DNA of 64,000 nucleotides. Origin: Mesostigma viride (taxonomy: Eukaryota > Streptophyta > Mesostigmatophyceae > Mesostigmatales > Mesostigmataceae). The position numbers were made by a program, and so were the translations under genes. The notes beneath the pieces are model-generated. The model saw nothing but the letters and a program-made list of their open reading frames with translations. It ran no database searches and was not told where the DNA came from. The DNA is taken from contig RPFO01000213.1 in the NCBI GenBank assembly GCA_009746045.1, positions 8,428,814 to 8,492,813 on the forward strand, in the 5' to 3' direction. Of the stretch, positions 12,946 to 25,780 are shown in pieces (the stretch's first letter is position 1; each line of letters starts with the position of its first letter).

Positions 12946-15900
12946 TTCTGATCTGGCTGGACGTCGGTGGGCAGTCACGTGCGTGGGAGAGGTTCGGGGC
13001 GCTATGGCCTGCTGCGATAGCTAGGGACCTGGAAATGGAATGTCGTTGTAGATTTAGGTAAATATTATGTTATCGTGCTTCTTTGCTTGACGTATTGGGT
13101 GCCTAGTGAAATCAGTTTGCTGTTCGTGGAAGGCGTGGGTGTGGCCGACGAGTTTCTGTTGTCGTCACACAATATTGGAATGAACGCTGGATTTGTTGCC
13201 ACGGGACGTACGCTGGCGATGCCGATGGTGAGTCGTTTGTTTCGATGACCGGCCTAGTGCCTGCTCTCTTTCTGATGCGTTTCCTCGGTTGCGTTGTTTC
13301 CATTTGGCCGAATTCACGTAGTCGCAGCGAAGACATAGCGTAGCAAGGGTCTGCGTTTCATTTTCTTAGCCGTGCAGGACGCCATCTTCATGGTCCTTCG
13401 GGTTTCCCGTGTCAACGTCCGTTGCCAGAGGATCTGTGATGCTTTTTTCTGGAATATACTGGGCGGTGAAAGCCCCTGTGGATGCTTGCCTGGTCATGAG
13501 TTTAGGGCGTCATTTACTGCTGTACTCGCTGACATTCATGGTGCTTTCTGCGTTAGATAATCTGCCTTGCTTCGCACGTGGATTTTCACTGGGCTGAAGA
13601 GCGCGTCTGGTAACATGTTTACGTGGTGTATAAGGTGATCAATCAACCATTTGTTCATAGAAGGTGTGACAGTAGAAGGTGTTTTATATTTCTTCATCAA
13701 GCAAGTCAAAAGTAATCTCCACTGGCTTACAACCTGAATCTTGCTTTGCTGGGTCTGCTGTGTTCCTGTCTCATTGTGCAGGCTATCCCCTTGGTTGACC
13801 AACCAGGTGATTTGTGGTGCCAGCGGGGCCATATTCGTTTCTTCTCATTTTCCATCCGTGGCAACGGACCGCATGGGCGGGCGGGAGGGCAGAGAGGGCA
13901 GGGCAGGCCAGGCCAGGCCAGGCGAGGCAGGAAAGGCTGCAAGGGTATGCAGCACAGGTAGGCTGGCAGGCAAGGGCCATGGGGCATGAGCCATGGGGCT
14001 TGAGCTACGAGCCTTGCGGCATGGGGTTTGGGGATGGGGCAAACAGGAGGGCAGGCAGCCAGCCACATCCACATGATTAGGGGCCAGACAGCAATCAGGG
14101 GCACCGCGGGCCCACTTATGCATGCCAGGCACCCCACCAACCCACGCACCCATGCCAGCCACCCCCATGCCCACGCACGCATGCCAGCCACCCCCCCCAC
14201 ACACACAAACCCACTTATGCATGCCAGCCACCCCCCACACCCACGTACGCACGCCAGCCACCCCCCACACCCACGCACGCATGGCAGCCACCCCACGAAC
14301 CCAGGCACGCATGCCAGCCCCCCCCTCAAGCCACGCATGCATGGCAGCCCCCCACCACACCCACGCATGCATGCCACTCCACCCCCACACCCACGCACGC
14401 ATGCCAGCCACCCCCCATACCCACGTACGCCCCCCCACACCCACGCACGCATGGCAGCCGCCCCCCCAACCCATGCACGCATGCATGCCAGCCACCCCAC
14501 ACACCCACGCACCCATGGCAGCCGGCCCCCCAACCCACGCACGCATGCCAGCCAACCCCCACATGCACGCATGCATGCCAGCCACCCCCCCCACATGCAT
14601 GCATTCCTGCCATCCCCCCCCACACCCTCGCATGCATGGCAGCCACCCCACAAACCCACGCATGCATGCCAGCCACCCCCACATGCACGCATGCATGCCA
14701 GCCCCCCCCCCCCCCACGCACGCATGCCAGCCACCCCCACACCCACGCACGCATGTCGGCCCCCCCCACACCCACATACGCGTGCCACCCCCCCCCTCAT
14801 GCACGCATGCATGCCAGCCACCCCACAAACCCACGCATGCATGCCAGCCCCCCCACATGCATGCATGCATGCCAGCCCCCCCCACACCCACGCACGCATG
14901 GCAGCCGCCCCCCCAACCCACGCACGCATGCCAGCCACCCCCCACATGCACGCATGCTTGCCAGCCACCCCACATGCAAACAAGCCCCCCCCACATGCAT
15001 GCTTGCATTCCAGCCACCCAACAAACCCATGCACGCATGCCAGCCACCCCCACATGCACGCACGCATGCCAGCCACCCCACGAGCCCACGCATGCATGCC
15101 AGCCACCCCCCACATGCACACATGGATGCCAGCCACCCCCCACAAACCCAGGCACGCATGCCAGCCCCCCCTAAACCCACGCACGCATGGCAGCCCACCC
15201 CCAAACCCAGGCACGCATGCAAGCCACCCCCACACCCACGCACGCATGTCAGCCCCCCCCACACCCACGCATGCATGCCAGCCCCCCCCCAAACCCACAC
15301 ACGCGTGCCAGCCCCCCCCACACCCACGCATGCATGGCAGCCCCCCCACAAACCCACTTATGCATGCCAGCCACCCCCGTCACCAACGTACGCATGCCGC
15401 CCCCCCCCACACCCACGCACGCATGCCAGCCCGCCCCGCCCCACATGCGTGCATGGCAGCTCCCCCCCACACCCACGCATGCATGCCAGCTACCCCACAA
15501 ACTCATGCACGCATGCCAGCCACCCCCACACCGACACACGCATGCCAGCGCCCCCACAAACCCACTCATGCATGCCAGCCCCCCCCACACACCCATGTAT
15601 GCCAGCCACCCCCCACACCCACATACGCATGCCAGCCACCCCCACACCCACGCACGCATGCCAGCCCCCCCCTAAACCCACGCATGCATGGCAGCTCCCC
15701 ACCACACCCACGAATGGACAGGGCTGGCCTGCCGCGCCCCACGGTCGCGCACAAGGGCACTGTCGAGTCATGTACAAAACTTTGTCTACATGAAGTCATA
15801 GTGGGCATGACCGAATTGGTGCATGTGTTTACAAAGGATTGCCACTCAATGAATATTAATGAATGATCAACATGGGAGTTTGCATGGGAGTGTTTGTTGG

Positions 15901-17307
15901 TTATGGCTGCCGCTTGCAAAAAGCGGTACCCACATTGTGTCCTGCATGGCATAGCTGCATTGAGAGTTTCAATTGTTAGAAGTAATGAGTAAGGAAATAC
16001 TTGCATGCAATGAACGGCGACGTCTCACAATATACGGTACTATTCGCATTGGGTTGATGTACTAGTAGTACGACGCGTGCTGGACGTGCCCGTGAGGGAC
16101 GGAGCGTGGGATCGACGGTGCGGCGGGCCGGCGCGAGCGCGCGCGATGGGAAGCCCCCAAAGGAAGGCCGCCGAGCGTTCGCCCCCCGGCGTAGTGTCCG
16201 GGCCGGTCGGCGGGCTCAACCCGGCCTGCCGAAGCTTTCGGCGAAGGCCTCAGGGCCCCTGGTGGCGTAGTGCGTCCGAATAAGTGGGGGGCCTTGGCCC
16301 CCCCACTAGTCCCCTTCTAGTGACTACGATTAACCCCAACGAAAAAGTTGGTCAAACCGTGAGGCCCGAAAAGTGGCCCGTACGAAAAACGCGAGCGCAG
16401 GGCGGCCGATAGTCAGGGCGATTCGGAGATCCGCGGTGGCGCCCAATCGGAGCAGTTGCCCGAAAAGTGGCAAACTAGGCAGATCGACTGTCACAAAGTC
16501 TGAACGGGTGCTGAAATGCCTGATCTGGTCAGATCCGGTTCAGCACTTTTGCGGGCAGGGGGGGATCCGGTTCAGCACTTTGTTCAGCAGGGGGGGTGGC
16601 TCGCCAATGGGAGGATCAAGAAAACACAGGCAGTTTGACGGACCTGAAACGCGATGTCAAATTGTTGCGAGCGTCTAACTTTTGGTCGCGAATCTAAATC
16701 TCCAAAACAAGCCGAGGAAGGTTAACGGATATGGGCCGCGGAAGTACAACAACTTGGAAGTTAAAAGCCCGCCGTCCTCCAATTTTGTAGTGTTCAGTGC
16801 GGCATCTCGACGGAACGTCCAGAAAATGTTTAGACGCCGTAACATTTTGGGCGTTACGTTCAGAGTAACGTTCAAATTGCGTTCAGAAACCGTATTCCCG
16901 AGGGATTCCGTATCACTTTTCGAGTCAGAGCGAAGTTATAGTCTGAACGTCATCTGACTGATATTTATTCTAAAAGTATACGCAAATTTGACTTGGAGGA
17001 GTGGAGAGTAGTAGGATGCTGGCTGGACGAATTTTGGCCAGATTCCCTACTTACCAAGCAGGGAAAAAAGGACTTGGGAGGATTTTCGAGTGGGTACGAG
17101 GTGCTGGACGCGCCCAAGCAATCGAACGTGCATAAACCAGGACTGCGAGGGGGAGAGGGGGCGATACATGTATGCTGCGACAGCACTTCATATTCCTGCT
17201 GGCTGGGGATGGCGGTCAACGCTGCCTGGAAAATTGGGGATGGACAATGCGTGGGCATTGCTTTTATAGCGTTCAATGTTCGATTTGGATGCGTACCTTT
17301 GAATTGT
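12946..17307 (+). repeat. Macrosatellite unit 4
   Basis: Nearly identical to unit 7, including private variants such as GACCGAATTGGTGCATG at 15,809 and 28,637. A small insertion (AATA-like, near 13,060) breaks the 69-residue frame open in units 1-3, 6 and 7. The 3' third (about 16,500-17,300) is the most diverged stretch of the array and contains a local duplication of ATCCGGTTCAGCACTTT at 16,540 and 16,564. Confidence 0.93.
14110..15720 (+). repeat. C-rich minisatellite of unit 4
   Basis: About 1.6 kb; includes a run of about 14 C near 14,702-14,715. Variant order matches the unit 7 block. Confidence 0.95.
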
Positions 17308-20300
17308 TTCTGATCTGGCTGCCCGTCGGTGGGCAGTCACCTGCTTGGGAGAGGTTCGGGGCGCTATGGCCTGCTGCGATAGCTAGCGACCTGGAAATGG
17401 AATGTCGTTGTAGATTAAGGTATTATGCTATCGAGCTTCTTTGCTTGACGTATTGGGTGCCTAGTGAAATCAGTTTGCTGTTCGTGGAGGGCGTGGTGTG
17501 GCCGACGAGTTTCTGTTGTCGTCACACAATATTGGAATGAACGCTGGATTTGTTGCGACGGGTCGTACGCTGGCGATGCCGATGGTGAGTCGTTTGTTTC
17601 GATGACCGGGATAGTGCCTGCTCTCTTTCTGATACGTTTCCATGGTTGCGTTGTTTCCATTTGGCCGAATCCACCTAGTCGCAGCGAAGACATTGCGTAG
17701 CAAGGTGTGCGTTTTATTTTCTTACCTGTACAGGACGCCATCTTCATGGTCCTTCGCATTTCCTGTGTGATCGCCCGTTGCCAGAGGATTTGTGATGCTC
17801 TTTACTGGAATATAAAGCTCCTCTGGATGCTTGCCTGGTCATGAGTTTAGGGCGTCATTTACTGCTGTAGTGGCTGACATTCATGGTGCTTTCTGAGTTA
17901 GATAATCTGCCTTGCTTCGCACGTGGATTTTCACTGGGCTGAAGAGCGCGTATGGTAACATGTTTACGTGGTGTATAAGGTGATCAATCAACCATTTGTT
18001 TATAGAAGGTGTGACAGTAGAAGGTGTTTTATATTTCTTCATCAAGCAAGTCAAAAGTAATCTCCACTGGCTTACAACCTGAATCTTGCTTTGCTGGGTC
18101 TGCTGTGTTTGTGCCTCGTTGTGCAGGCTATCCCCTTGGTTGATCAACCAGGTGCTTTGTGGTGCCAGCGGGGCCATATAATTTTCTTCTCATTTTCCAT
18201 CCATGGCATCGGACCCCATGGGCGGGCGGGAGGGCAGAGAGGGCAGGGCAGGCCAAGCCAGGCCAGGCCATGCAGGGGAGGCTGCAAGGGTATGCAGCAC
18301 CGGTAGGCCGGCAGGCAAGGGGCAAGGGGCAGGGGACATGGGGCATGAGCCATGAGGCTTGAGCTACGAGCCTTGGGGCATGGGGTTGGGGGAGGCGGCA
18401 AACACACGGGCAGGCAGCCAGCCACATCCACATGATTAGGGGCCAGACAGCAATCAGGGGCACCGCGGGCCCACTTATGCATGCCAGGCACCCCACCAAC
18501 CCACGTACGCATGCCAGCCACCCCCGACACCCACGCACGCATGGCAGCCATCCCACAAAGCCAGGCATGCATTCAAGCAACCCCACAAACCCACGCACGC
18601 ATGCCAGCCACTCCCACACCCACGCATGCATGCCAGCCCCCCCCCACAACCACGTACGCATGCCAGCCACCCCCCACACCCACGCACACATGGCAGCCAA
18701 CCCACGAAGCCATGCACGCATGCCGGCCACCCCCCACACCCACGCACGCATGCCAGCCACCCCACAAACCCATGCATGCATGCCAGCCCCCCCCAAACCC
18801 ACACACGCGTGCCGGCCACCCCCCACACCCACGCACGCATGCCAGCCCCCACACAAACCCACTTATGCATGCCAGCCACCCCCGCCACCCAGGCACGCAT
18901 GGCAGCCCCCCCCCACACCCACGCATGCATGCCAGCCCGCCCCGCCCCACATGCGTGCATGGCAGCTCCCCCCCACACCCACGCATGCATGGCAGCCCCC
19001 CCCACAAACCCACGCATGCATGCCAGCCACCCCACAAACCCATGCACGCATCCCAGCCACCCCCACACCCACGCACGCATGGCAGCTCCCCCACGAACCC
19101 ACGCATGCATGCCAGCCACCCCCCACATGCACGCATGGATGCCAGCCACCCCCGCATGCACGTGCATGCCAGCCACCCCCCACACCCACGTACGCATGCC
19201 AGCCACCCCCCACACCCACGTACGCATGCCAGCCACCCCCCACACCCACGCACGCATGCCAGCCCACCCCACGAACCCAGGCACGCATGCTAGCCCCCCC
19301 TAAACCCACGCATGCATGCCAGCCCCCCCACAAACCCACACATGCATGCCAGCCACCGCACAAACCCATGCACGCATGGCAGCCACCCCCCACATGCACG
19401 CATGGATGCCAGCCACCCCCCACATGCATGTGCATGCCAGCCACCCCCCACACCCACGTACGCATGCCAGCCACCCCCCACACCCACGCACGCATGGCAG
19501 CCCACCCCACGAACCCAGGCACGCATGCCAGCCCCCCCCCTAAACCCACGCATGCATGGCAGCTCCCCAGCACACCCACAAATGGATAGGGCTGGCCTGC
19601 CGCGCCCCACGGTCGCGCACAAGGGCACTGTCGAGTCATGTACAATACATTGTCAACATGAAGTCATAGTGGGCATGACCGATGGTGCATGTGTTTACAA
19701 AGGATTGCCATAATGAATATTAATTAATGATGAACATGGGAGTTTGCATGGGAGTGTTTGGTCGTTATGGCTGCCGCTTGCAAAAAGCGGTACCCACACT
19801 GTGTCCTGCATGGCATAGCTGCATTGTGAGTTTGAGTTGTTAGGAAGTAATGAGTAAGGAAATACTTGCGTGCAATGAACGGGGACGTCTCACAATAAAC
19901 AGTACTATTCGGACTGGGTTGATGTACTAGTAGTAGGACGCGTGCTGGACGTGCCCGTGAGGGACGGAGCGTAGGATCGACGGTGCGGCGGGCCGGCGCG
20001 AGCGCGCGCGATGGGAAGGCCCCAAAGGAAGGCCGCCGAGCGTTCGCCCCCCGGCGTAGTAGGCCGGCCCGGTCGGCGGGCTCAACCCGGCGGGTCGAAG
20101 CTTTCGGCGAAGGCCTCAGGGCCCCTGGTGGCGTAGTGCGTCCGAATAAGTGGGGGGCCTTGGCCCCCCCACTAGTCCCCTTCTAGTGACTACGATTAAC
20201 CCCAACGCAAAAGTTTGGCGAACCGTGAGGCCCGAAAAGTGGCCCGTACGAAAACCGCGAGCGCAGGGCGGCCGATAGTCAGGGCGATTCGGAGATCCGC

Positions 20301-21151
20301 GGTGGCGCCCAATCGGGGCAGTTGCCCGAAAAGTGGCAAACTAGGGAGATCGACTGTCACAAAGTCTGAACGGGGTCTGAAACGGCAGTTACGTCCAGAT
20401 CCGGTTCAGCACTTTTGCGGGCAGGTGGGAGGCCAGCCAATGGCCGCGGCCAGATAAAAATACGGAACCCGGCACGATGTCGTCTTCTTTGCGGCCGTCA
20501 AACTCTTTGATCGCGAATCAAACATCCCATGGACTGCGGCGATCAACTGCGGCTACTGAGCCCATCGCTTGGCCGAGAGGGCGCCGTCCTAAAAATTCGT
20601 AGCGTTCAGTGCGTCAGTTCGACGGATCGTTCAGAAATTGTTGAGAAACCGTGGAAATAATGTTTAGAAACCGTGAAATTTTGGGCGTTACGGCCGTTTT
20701 GTTGTCGGCATTTCGTTCAGAAACCGTTTCACTGAGTTGTTCCGCATCACTTTTCGATTCAGACCGAAGTTATAGTCTGAGCATGATGTGACTGATATTT
20801 ATTCTAAAATTATACGCAAATTTTTAGTTGGAGGAGTGGAGAGTAGTAGGATGCTTGCTGGACGAATTTCTGCCAGATTCCGTACTTACCAAGCTGGGAA
20901 AAAATGTTTTGGAGGATTTTCAAGTGGGTAGTACGCGGTGCTGGACCGCCTGGACGCGCCCACGCAATCGAACGTGCATAAACCAGGACTGCGAGGGGGT
21001 GAGGGGGCGACATGCTGCGACAGCACTTTATTTAATTTCCTGCTGGCTGGGGATGGCGGTCAACGCTGCCTGGAAAATTGGGGATGGACAATGTGTGGGC
21101 ATTGCTTTTATAGCGTTCAATGTTCCATTTCGATGCGTACCCTTGAATTGT
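17308..21151 (+). repeat. Macrosatellite unit 5 (shortest, most diverged)
   Basis: Its first 1.1 kb (17,308-18,470) carries many substitutions and small indels relative to all others; for example a one-base loss near 17,490 changes the frame that is open in neighbouring units. Its second half (from about 19,600) again resembles the rest. This mosaic suggests that homogenisation has not covered the first half. Confidence 0.93.
18469..19590 (+). repeat. C-rich minisatellite of unit 5
   Basis: Shortest block, about 1.1 kb, with its own variant order. Confidence 0.95.
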
Positions 21152-22308
21152 TTCTGATCTGGCTGGACGTCGGTGGGCAGTCACGTGCGTGGGAGAGGTT
21201 CGGGGCGCTAAGGCCTGCTGCGATAGCTAGCGACCTGGAAATGGAATGTCGTTGTAGATTTAGGTATTATGTTATCGTGCTTCTTTGCTTGACGTATTGG
21301 GTGCCTAGTGAAATCAGTTTGCTGTTCGTGGAAGGCGTGGGTGTGGCCGACGAGTTTCTGTTGTCGTCACACAATATTGGAATGAACGCTGGATTTGTTG
21401 CGACGGGACGTACGCTGGCGATGCCGATGGTGAGTCGTTTGTTTCGATGACCGTGCTAGTGCCTGCTCTCTTTCTGATGCGTTTCCTCGGTTGCGTTGTT
21501 TCCATTTGGCAGAATTCACGTAGTCGCAGCGAAGACATAGCGTAGCAAGGGTCTGCGTTTCATTTTCTTAGCCGTGCAGGACGCCATCTTCATGGTCCTT
21601 CGGGTTTCCCGTGTCAACGTCCGTTGCCAGAGGATCTGTGATGCTTTTTTCTGGAATATACTGGGCGGTGAAAGCCCCTGTGGATGCTTGCCTGGTAACG
21701 AGTTTAGGGCGTCGTTTACTGCTGTACTCGCTGACATTCATGGTGCTTACTGCGTAAGATAATCTGCCTTGCTTCGCACGTGGATTTTCACTGGGCTGAA
21801 GAGCGCGTCTGGTAACATGTTTACGTGGTGTATAAGGTGATCAATCAACCATTTGTTCATAGAAGGTGTGACAGTAGAAGGTGTTTTATATTTCTTCATC
21901 AAGCAAGTCAAAAGTAATCTCCACTGGCTTACAACCTGAATCTTGCTTTGCTGGGTCTGCTGTGTTCCTGTCTCATTGTGCAGGCTATCCCCTTGGTTGA
22001 CCAACCAGGTGATTTGTGGTGCCAGCGAGGCCATATTGGTTTTCTTCTCATTTTCCATCCGTGGCAACGGACCGCATGGGCGGGCGGGAGGGCAGAGAGG
22101 TCAGGGCAGGCCAGGCCAGGCGAGGCAGGAAAGGCTGCAAGGGTATGCAGCACAGGTAGGCTGGCAGGCAAGGGCCATGGGGCATGAGCCATGGGGCTTG
22201 AGCTACGAGCCTTGCGGCATGGGGTTTGGGGATGGGGAAAACAGGAGGGCAGGCAGCCAGCCACATCCACATGATTAGGGGCCAGACAGCAATCAGGGGC
22301 ACCGCGGG

Positions 22309-23650
22309 CCCACTTATGCATGCCAGGCACCCCACCAACCCACGCACGCATGCCAGCCACCCCCATGCCCACGCACGCATGCCAGCCACCCCCCCCCACA
22401 CACAAACCCACTTATGCATGCCAGCCACCCCCCACACCCACGTACGCATGCCTGCCACCCCCCACACCCACGCACGCATGGCAGCCACCCCACGAACCCA
22501 GGCACGCATGCCAGCCCCCCCTCAAGCCACGCATGCATGGCAGCCCCCCACCACACCCACGCATGCATGCCACCCCCCCCCCACACCCACGCACGCATGC
22601 CAGCCACCCCCCATACCCACCTACGCCCCCCCCATACCCACGCACGCATGCCAGCCCCCCCCTCACGTACGCATGCATGCCAGCCACCCCACACATGCAC
22701 GCATGGATGCCAGCCACCCCCACATGCATGCATGCATGCCAGCCCCCCCCACACCCACGCATGCATGGCAGCCGCCCCCCCAACCCACGCACGCATGCCA
22801 GCCAACCCCCACATGCACGCATGCTTGCCAGCCACCCCACATGCAAACAAGGCCCCCCCACATGCATGCTTGCATTCCAGCCACCCCACAAACCCATGCA
22901 CGCATGCCAGCCACCCCCACACCCACGCACGCATGCCAGCCACCCCACGAGCCCACGCATGCATGCCAGCCACCCCCACAAACCCACGCATGCATGCCAG
23001 CCACCCCCACATGCACGTGCATGCCAGCCACCCCCCACACCCACGTACGCATGCCAGCCACCCCCCACACCCACGCACGCATGCCAGCCCACCCCACGAA
23101 CCCACGCACGCATGCTAGCCCCCCCTAAACCCACGCACGCATGGCAGCCCACCCCCAAACCCAGGCACGCATGCCAGCCACCCCCACACCCACGCACTTA
23201 TGTCAGCCCCCCCCACACACACGCATGCATGCCAGCCCCACCCCAAACCCATGCACGCGTGCCAGCCCCCCCCACATGCACGCATGCATGCCAGCCACCC
23301 CACAAACCCACTTATGCATGCCAGCCACCCCCGTCACCAAGTACGCATGCCGTCCCCCCCCACACCCACGCACGCATGCCAGCCTGCCCCGCCCCACATG
23401 CGTGCATGGCAGCTCCCACCCACACCCACGCATGCATGCTAGCCACTCCACAAACCCATGCACGCATGCCAGCCACCCCCACACCCACGCACGCATGCCA
23501 CCCCCCCACAAACCCACGCATGCATGCCAGCCACCCCCCACATGCACGCATGCATGCCAGCCACCCCCCACACCCACATACGCATGCCAGCCCCCCCCCT
23601 AAACCCACGCATGCATGGTAGCTGCCCACCACACCCACGAACGGACAGGG
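22309..23650 (+). repeat. C-rich minisatellite of unit 6
   Basis: About 1.34 kb of the same degenerate C-rich repeat, ending in the usual GGACAGGG-type border. Confidence 0.95.
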
Positions 23651-24246
23651 ATGGCCTGCCGCACCCCACGGTCGCGCACAAGGGCACTGTCGAGTCATGT
23701 ACAAAACTTTGTCTACATGAAGTCATAGTGGGCATGACCGATGGTGCATGTGTTTACAAAGGATTGCCACTCAATGAATATTAATGAATGATCAACATGG
23801 GAGTTTGCATGGGAGTGTTTGGTCGTTATGGCTGCCGCTTGCAAAAAGCGGTACCCACATTGTGTCCTGCATGGCATAGCTGCATTGTGAGTTCCAGTTG
23901 TTAGGAAGTAATGAGTAAGGAAATACTTGCATGCAATGAACGGCGACGTCTCACAATATACGGTACTATTCTGATTGGGTTGATGTACTAGTAGTACGAC
24001 GCGTGCTGGACGTGCCCGTGAGGGACGGAGCGTGGGATCGACGGTGCGGCGGGCCGGCGCGGGCGCGCGCGATGGGAAGCCCCCAAAGGAAGGCCGCCGA
24101 GCGTTCGCCCCCCGGCGTAGTGTCCGGGCCGGTCGGCGGGCTCAACCCGGCGGATCGAAGCTTTCGGCGGGGGCCTCAGGGCCCCTGGTGGCGTAGTGCG
24201 TCCGAATAAGTGGGGGGCCTTGGCCCCCCCACTAGTCCCCCTCTAG

Positions 24247-25380
24247 TGACTACGATTAACCCCAACGCAAAAGTTTGGCGAACCGTGAGGCCCGAAAAGT
24301 GGCCCGTACGAAAACCGCGAGCGCAGGGCGGCCGATAGTCAGGGCGATCCGGGGATCCGCGGTGCCGCCCAATCGGAGCAGTTGCCCGAAAAGTGGCAAA
24401 CTAGGCAGATCGACTGTCACAAAGTCTGAACGGGGTCTGAAACGGCAGTTACGTCCAGATCCGGTTCAGCACTTTTGCGGGCAGGTGGGAGGCCAGCCAA
24501 TGTCCGCGGCCAGATAAAAATACGGAACCCGGCACGATGTCGGCTTCTTCGCGGCCGTCAAACTCTTTGATCGCGAATCAAACTTCCCATGGACTGCGGC
24601 GATCAACTGCGGCTACTGGGCCCATCGCTTGGCCGAGAGGGCGCCGTCCTAAAATTTCGTAGCGTTCAGTGCGTCAGTTCGACGGAACGTCCAGAAATCG
24701 TTTCGAAACCGTGCAAATAATGTTTAGAAACCGTGAAATTTTGGGCGTTACGGCCGTTTCGTTGTCCGCATTTCGTTCAGAAACCGTTTCACTGAGCGTT
24801 TCCGTTGCAATTAAGTAACTACGATTAACCCCAACGAAAAGATTGGGCAAACCGTGAGGCCCGAAAAGTGGCCCGTACGAGAACCGCGAGCGCAGGGCGG
24901 CCGATAGTCAGGGCGATCCGGAGATCCGCGGTGGCGCCCAATCGGAGCAGTTGCCCGAAAAGTGGCAAACTAGGCAGATCGACTGTCACAAAGTCTGAAC
25001 GGGGTCTGAAACGGCAGTTACGTCCAGATCCGGTTCAGCACTTTTGCGGGCAGATAGGAGGCCAGCCAATGGCCGCGGCCAGATAAAAATACGGAACCCG
25101 GCACGATGTCGGCTTCTTCGAGGGCGTCAAACTCTGTGTCGCGAATCAAACATCCCATCGCTAGCGGCGATCAACTACGGCTACTGGGCCCATCGCTTGG
25201 CCGAGAGGGCGCCGTCCTAAAAGTTCGTAGCGTTCAGTGCGTCAGTTCGACGGAACGTTCAGACTTTGTTTAGAAACCGTGGAAATAATGTTTAGAAACC
25301 GTGAAATTTTGGGCGTTACGGCCGTTTTGTTGTCCGCATTTCGTTCAGAAACCGTTTTACTGAGCGTTTCCGTTGCAATT
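24247..25380 (+). repeat. Tandem duplication of about 565 bp inside unit 6
   Basis: Copy one runs about 24,247-24,812 and copy two about 24,815-25,380. Each has the GATAAAAATACGG box (near 24,512 and 25,082) and a GAAACCGT cluster. The second copy resembles units 3 and 7 more than the first copy does, so unequal exchange is more likely than simple slippage. Confidence 0.9.
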
Positions 25381-25780
25381 TTCGATTCAGACCGAAGTTA
25401 TAGTCTGAACATGATGTGACTGATATTTATTCTAAAATTATACGCAAATTTTTAGTTGGAGCAGTGGAGAGTAGTACGATGCTTGCTGGACAAATTTCTG
25501 CCAGATTTCGTACTTCCCAAGCTGGGAAAAAATGACTTGGGAGGATTTTCAAGTGGGTAGTACGCGGTGCCGGACGGCCTGGACGCGCCCAAGCAACCGA
25601 ACGTGCATGAACCAGGACTGCGAGGGGGAGAGGGGGCGACATGCTGCGACAGCACTTAATTTAATTTCCTGCTGGCTGGGGATGGCGGTCAACGCTGCCT
25701 GGAAAATTGGGGATGGACAATGCGTGGGCATTGCTTTTATAGCGTTCAATGTTCCATTTCGATGCGTACCTTTGAATTGT

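Larger units (their letters stand above)
21152..25780 (+). repeat. Macrosatellite unit 6, with internal duplication
   Basis: Longest unit although its minisatellite is only about 1.34 kb. The surplus is a direct duplication of about 565 bp: the segment beginning ACTACGATTAACCCC occurs at 24,250 and again at 24,819. The junction is in the motif TTTCCGTTGCAATT at about 24,799-24,812. Confidence 0.94.
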
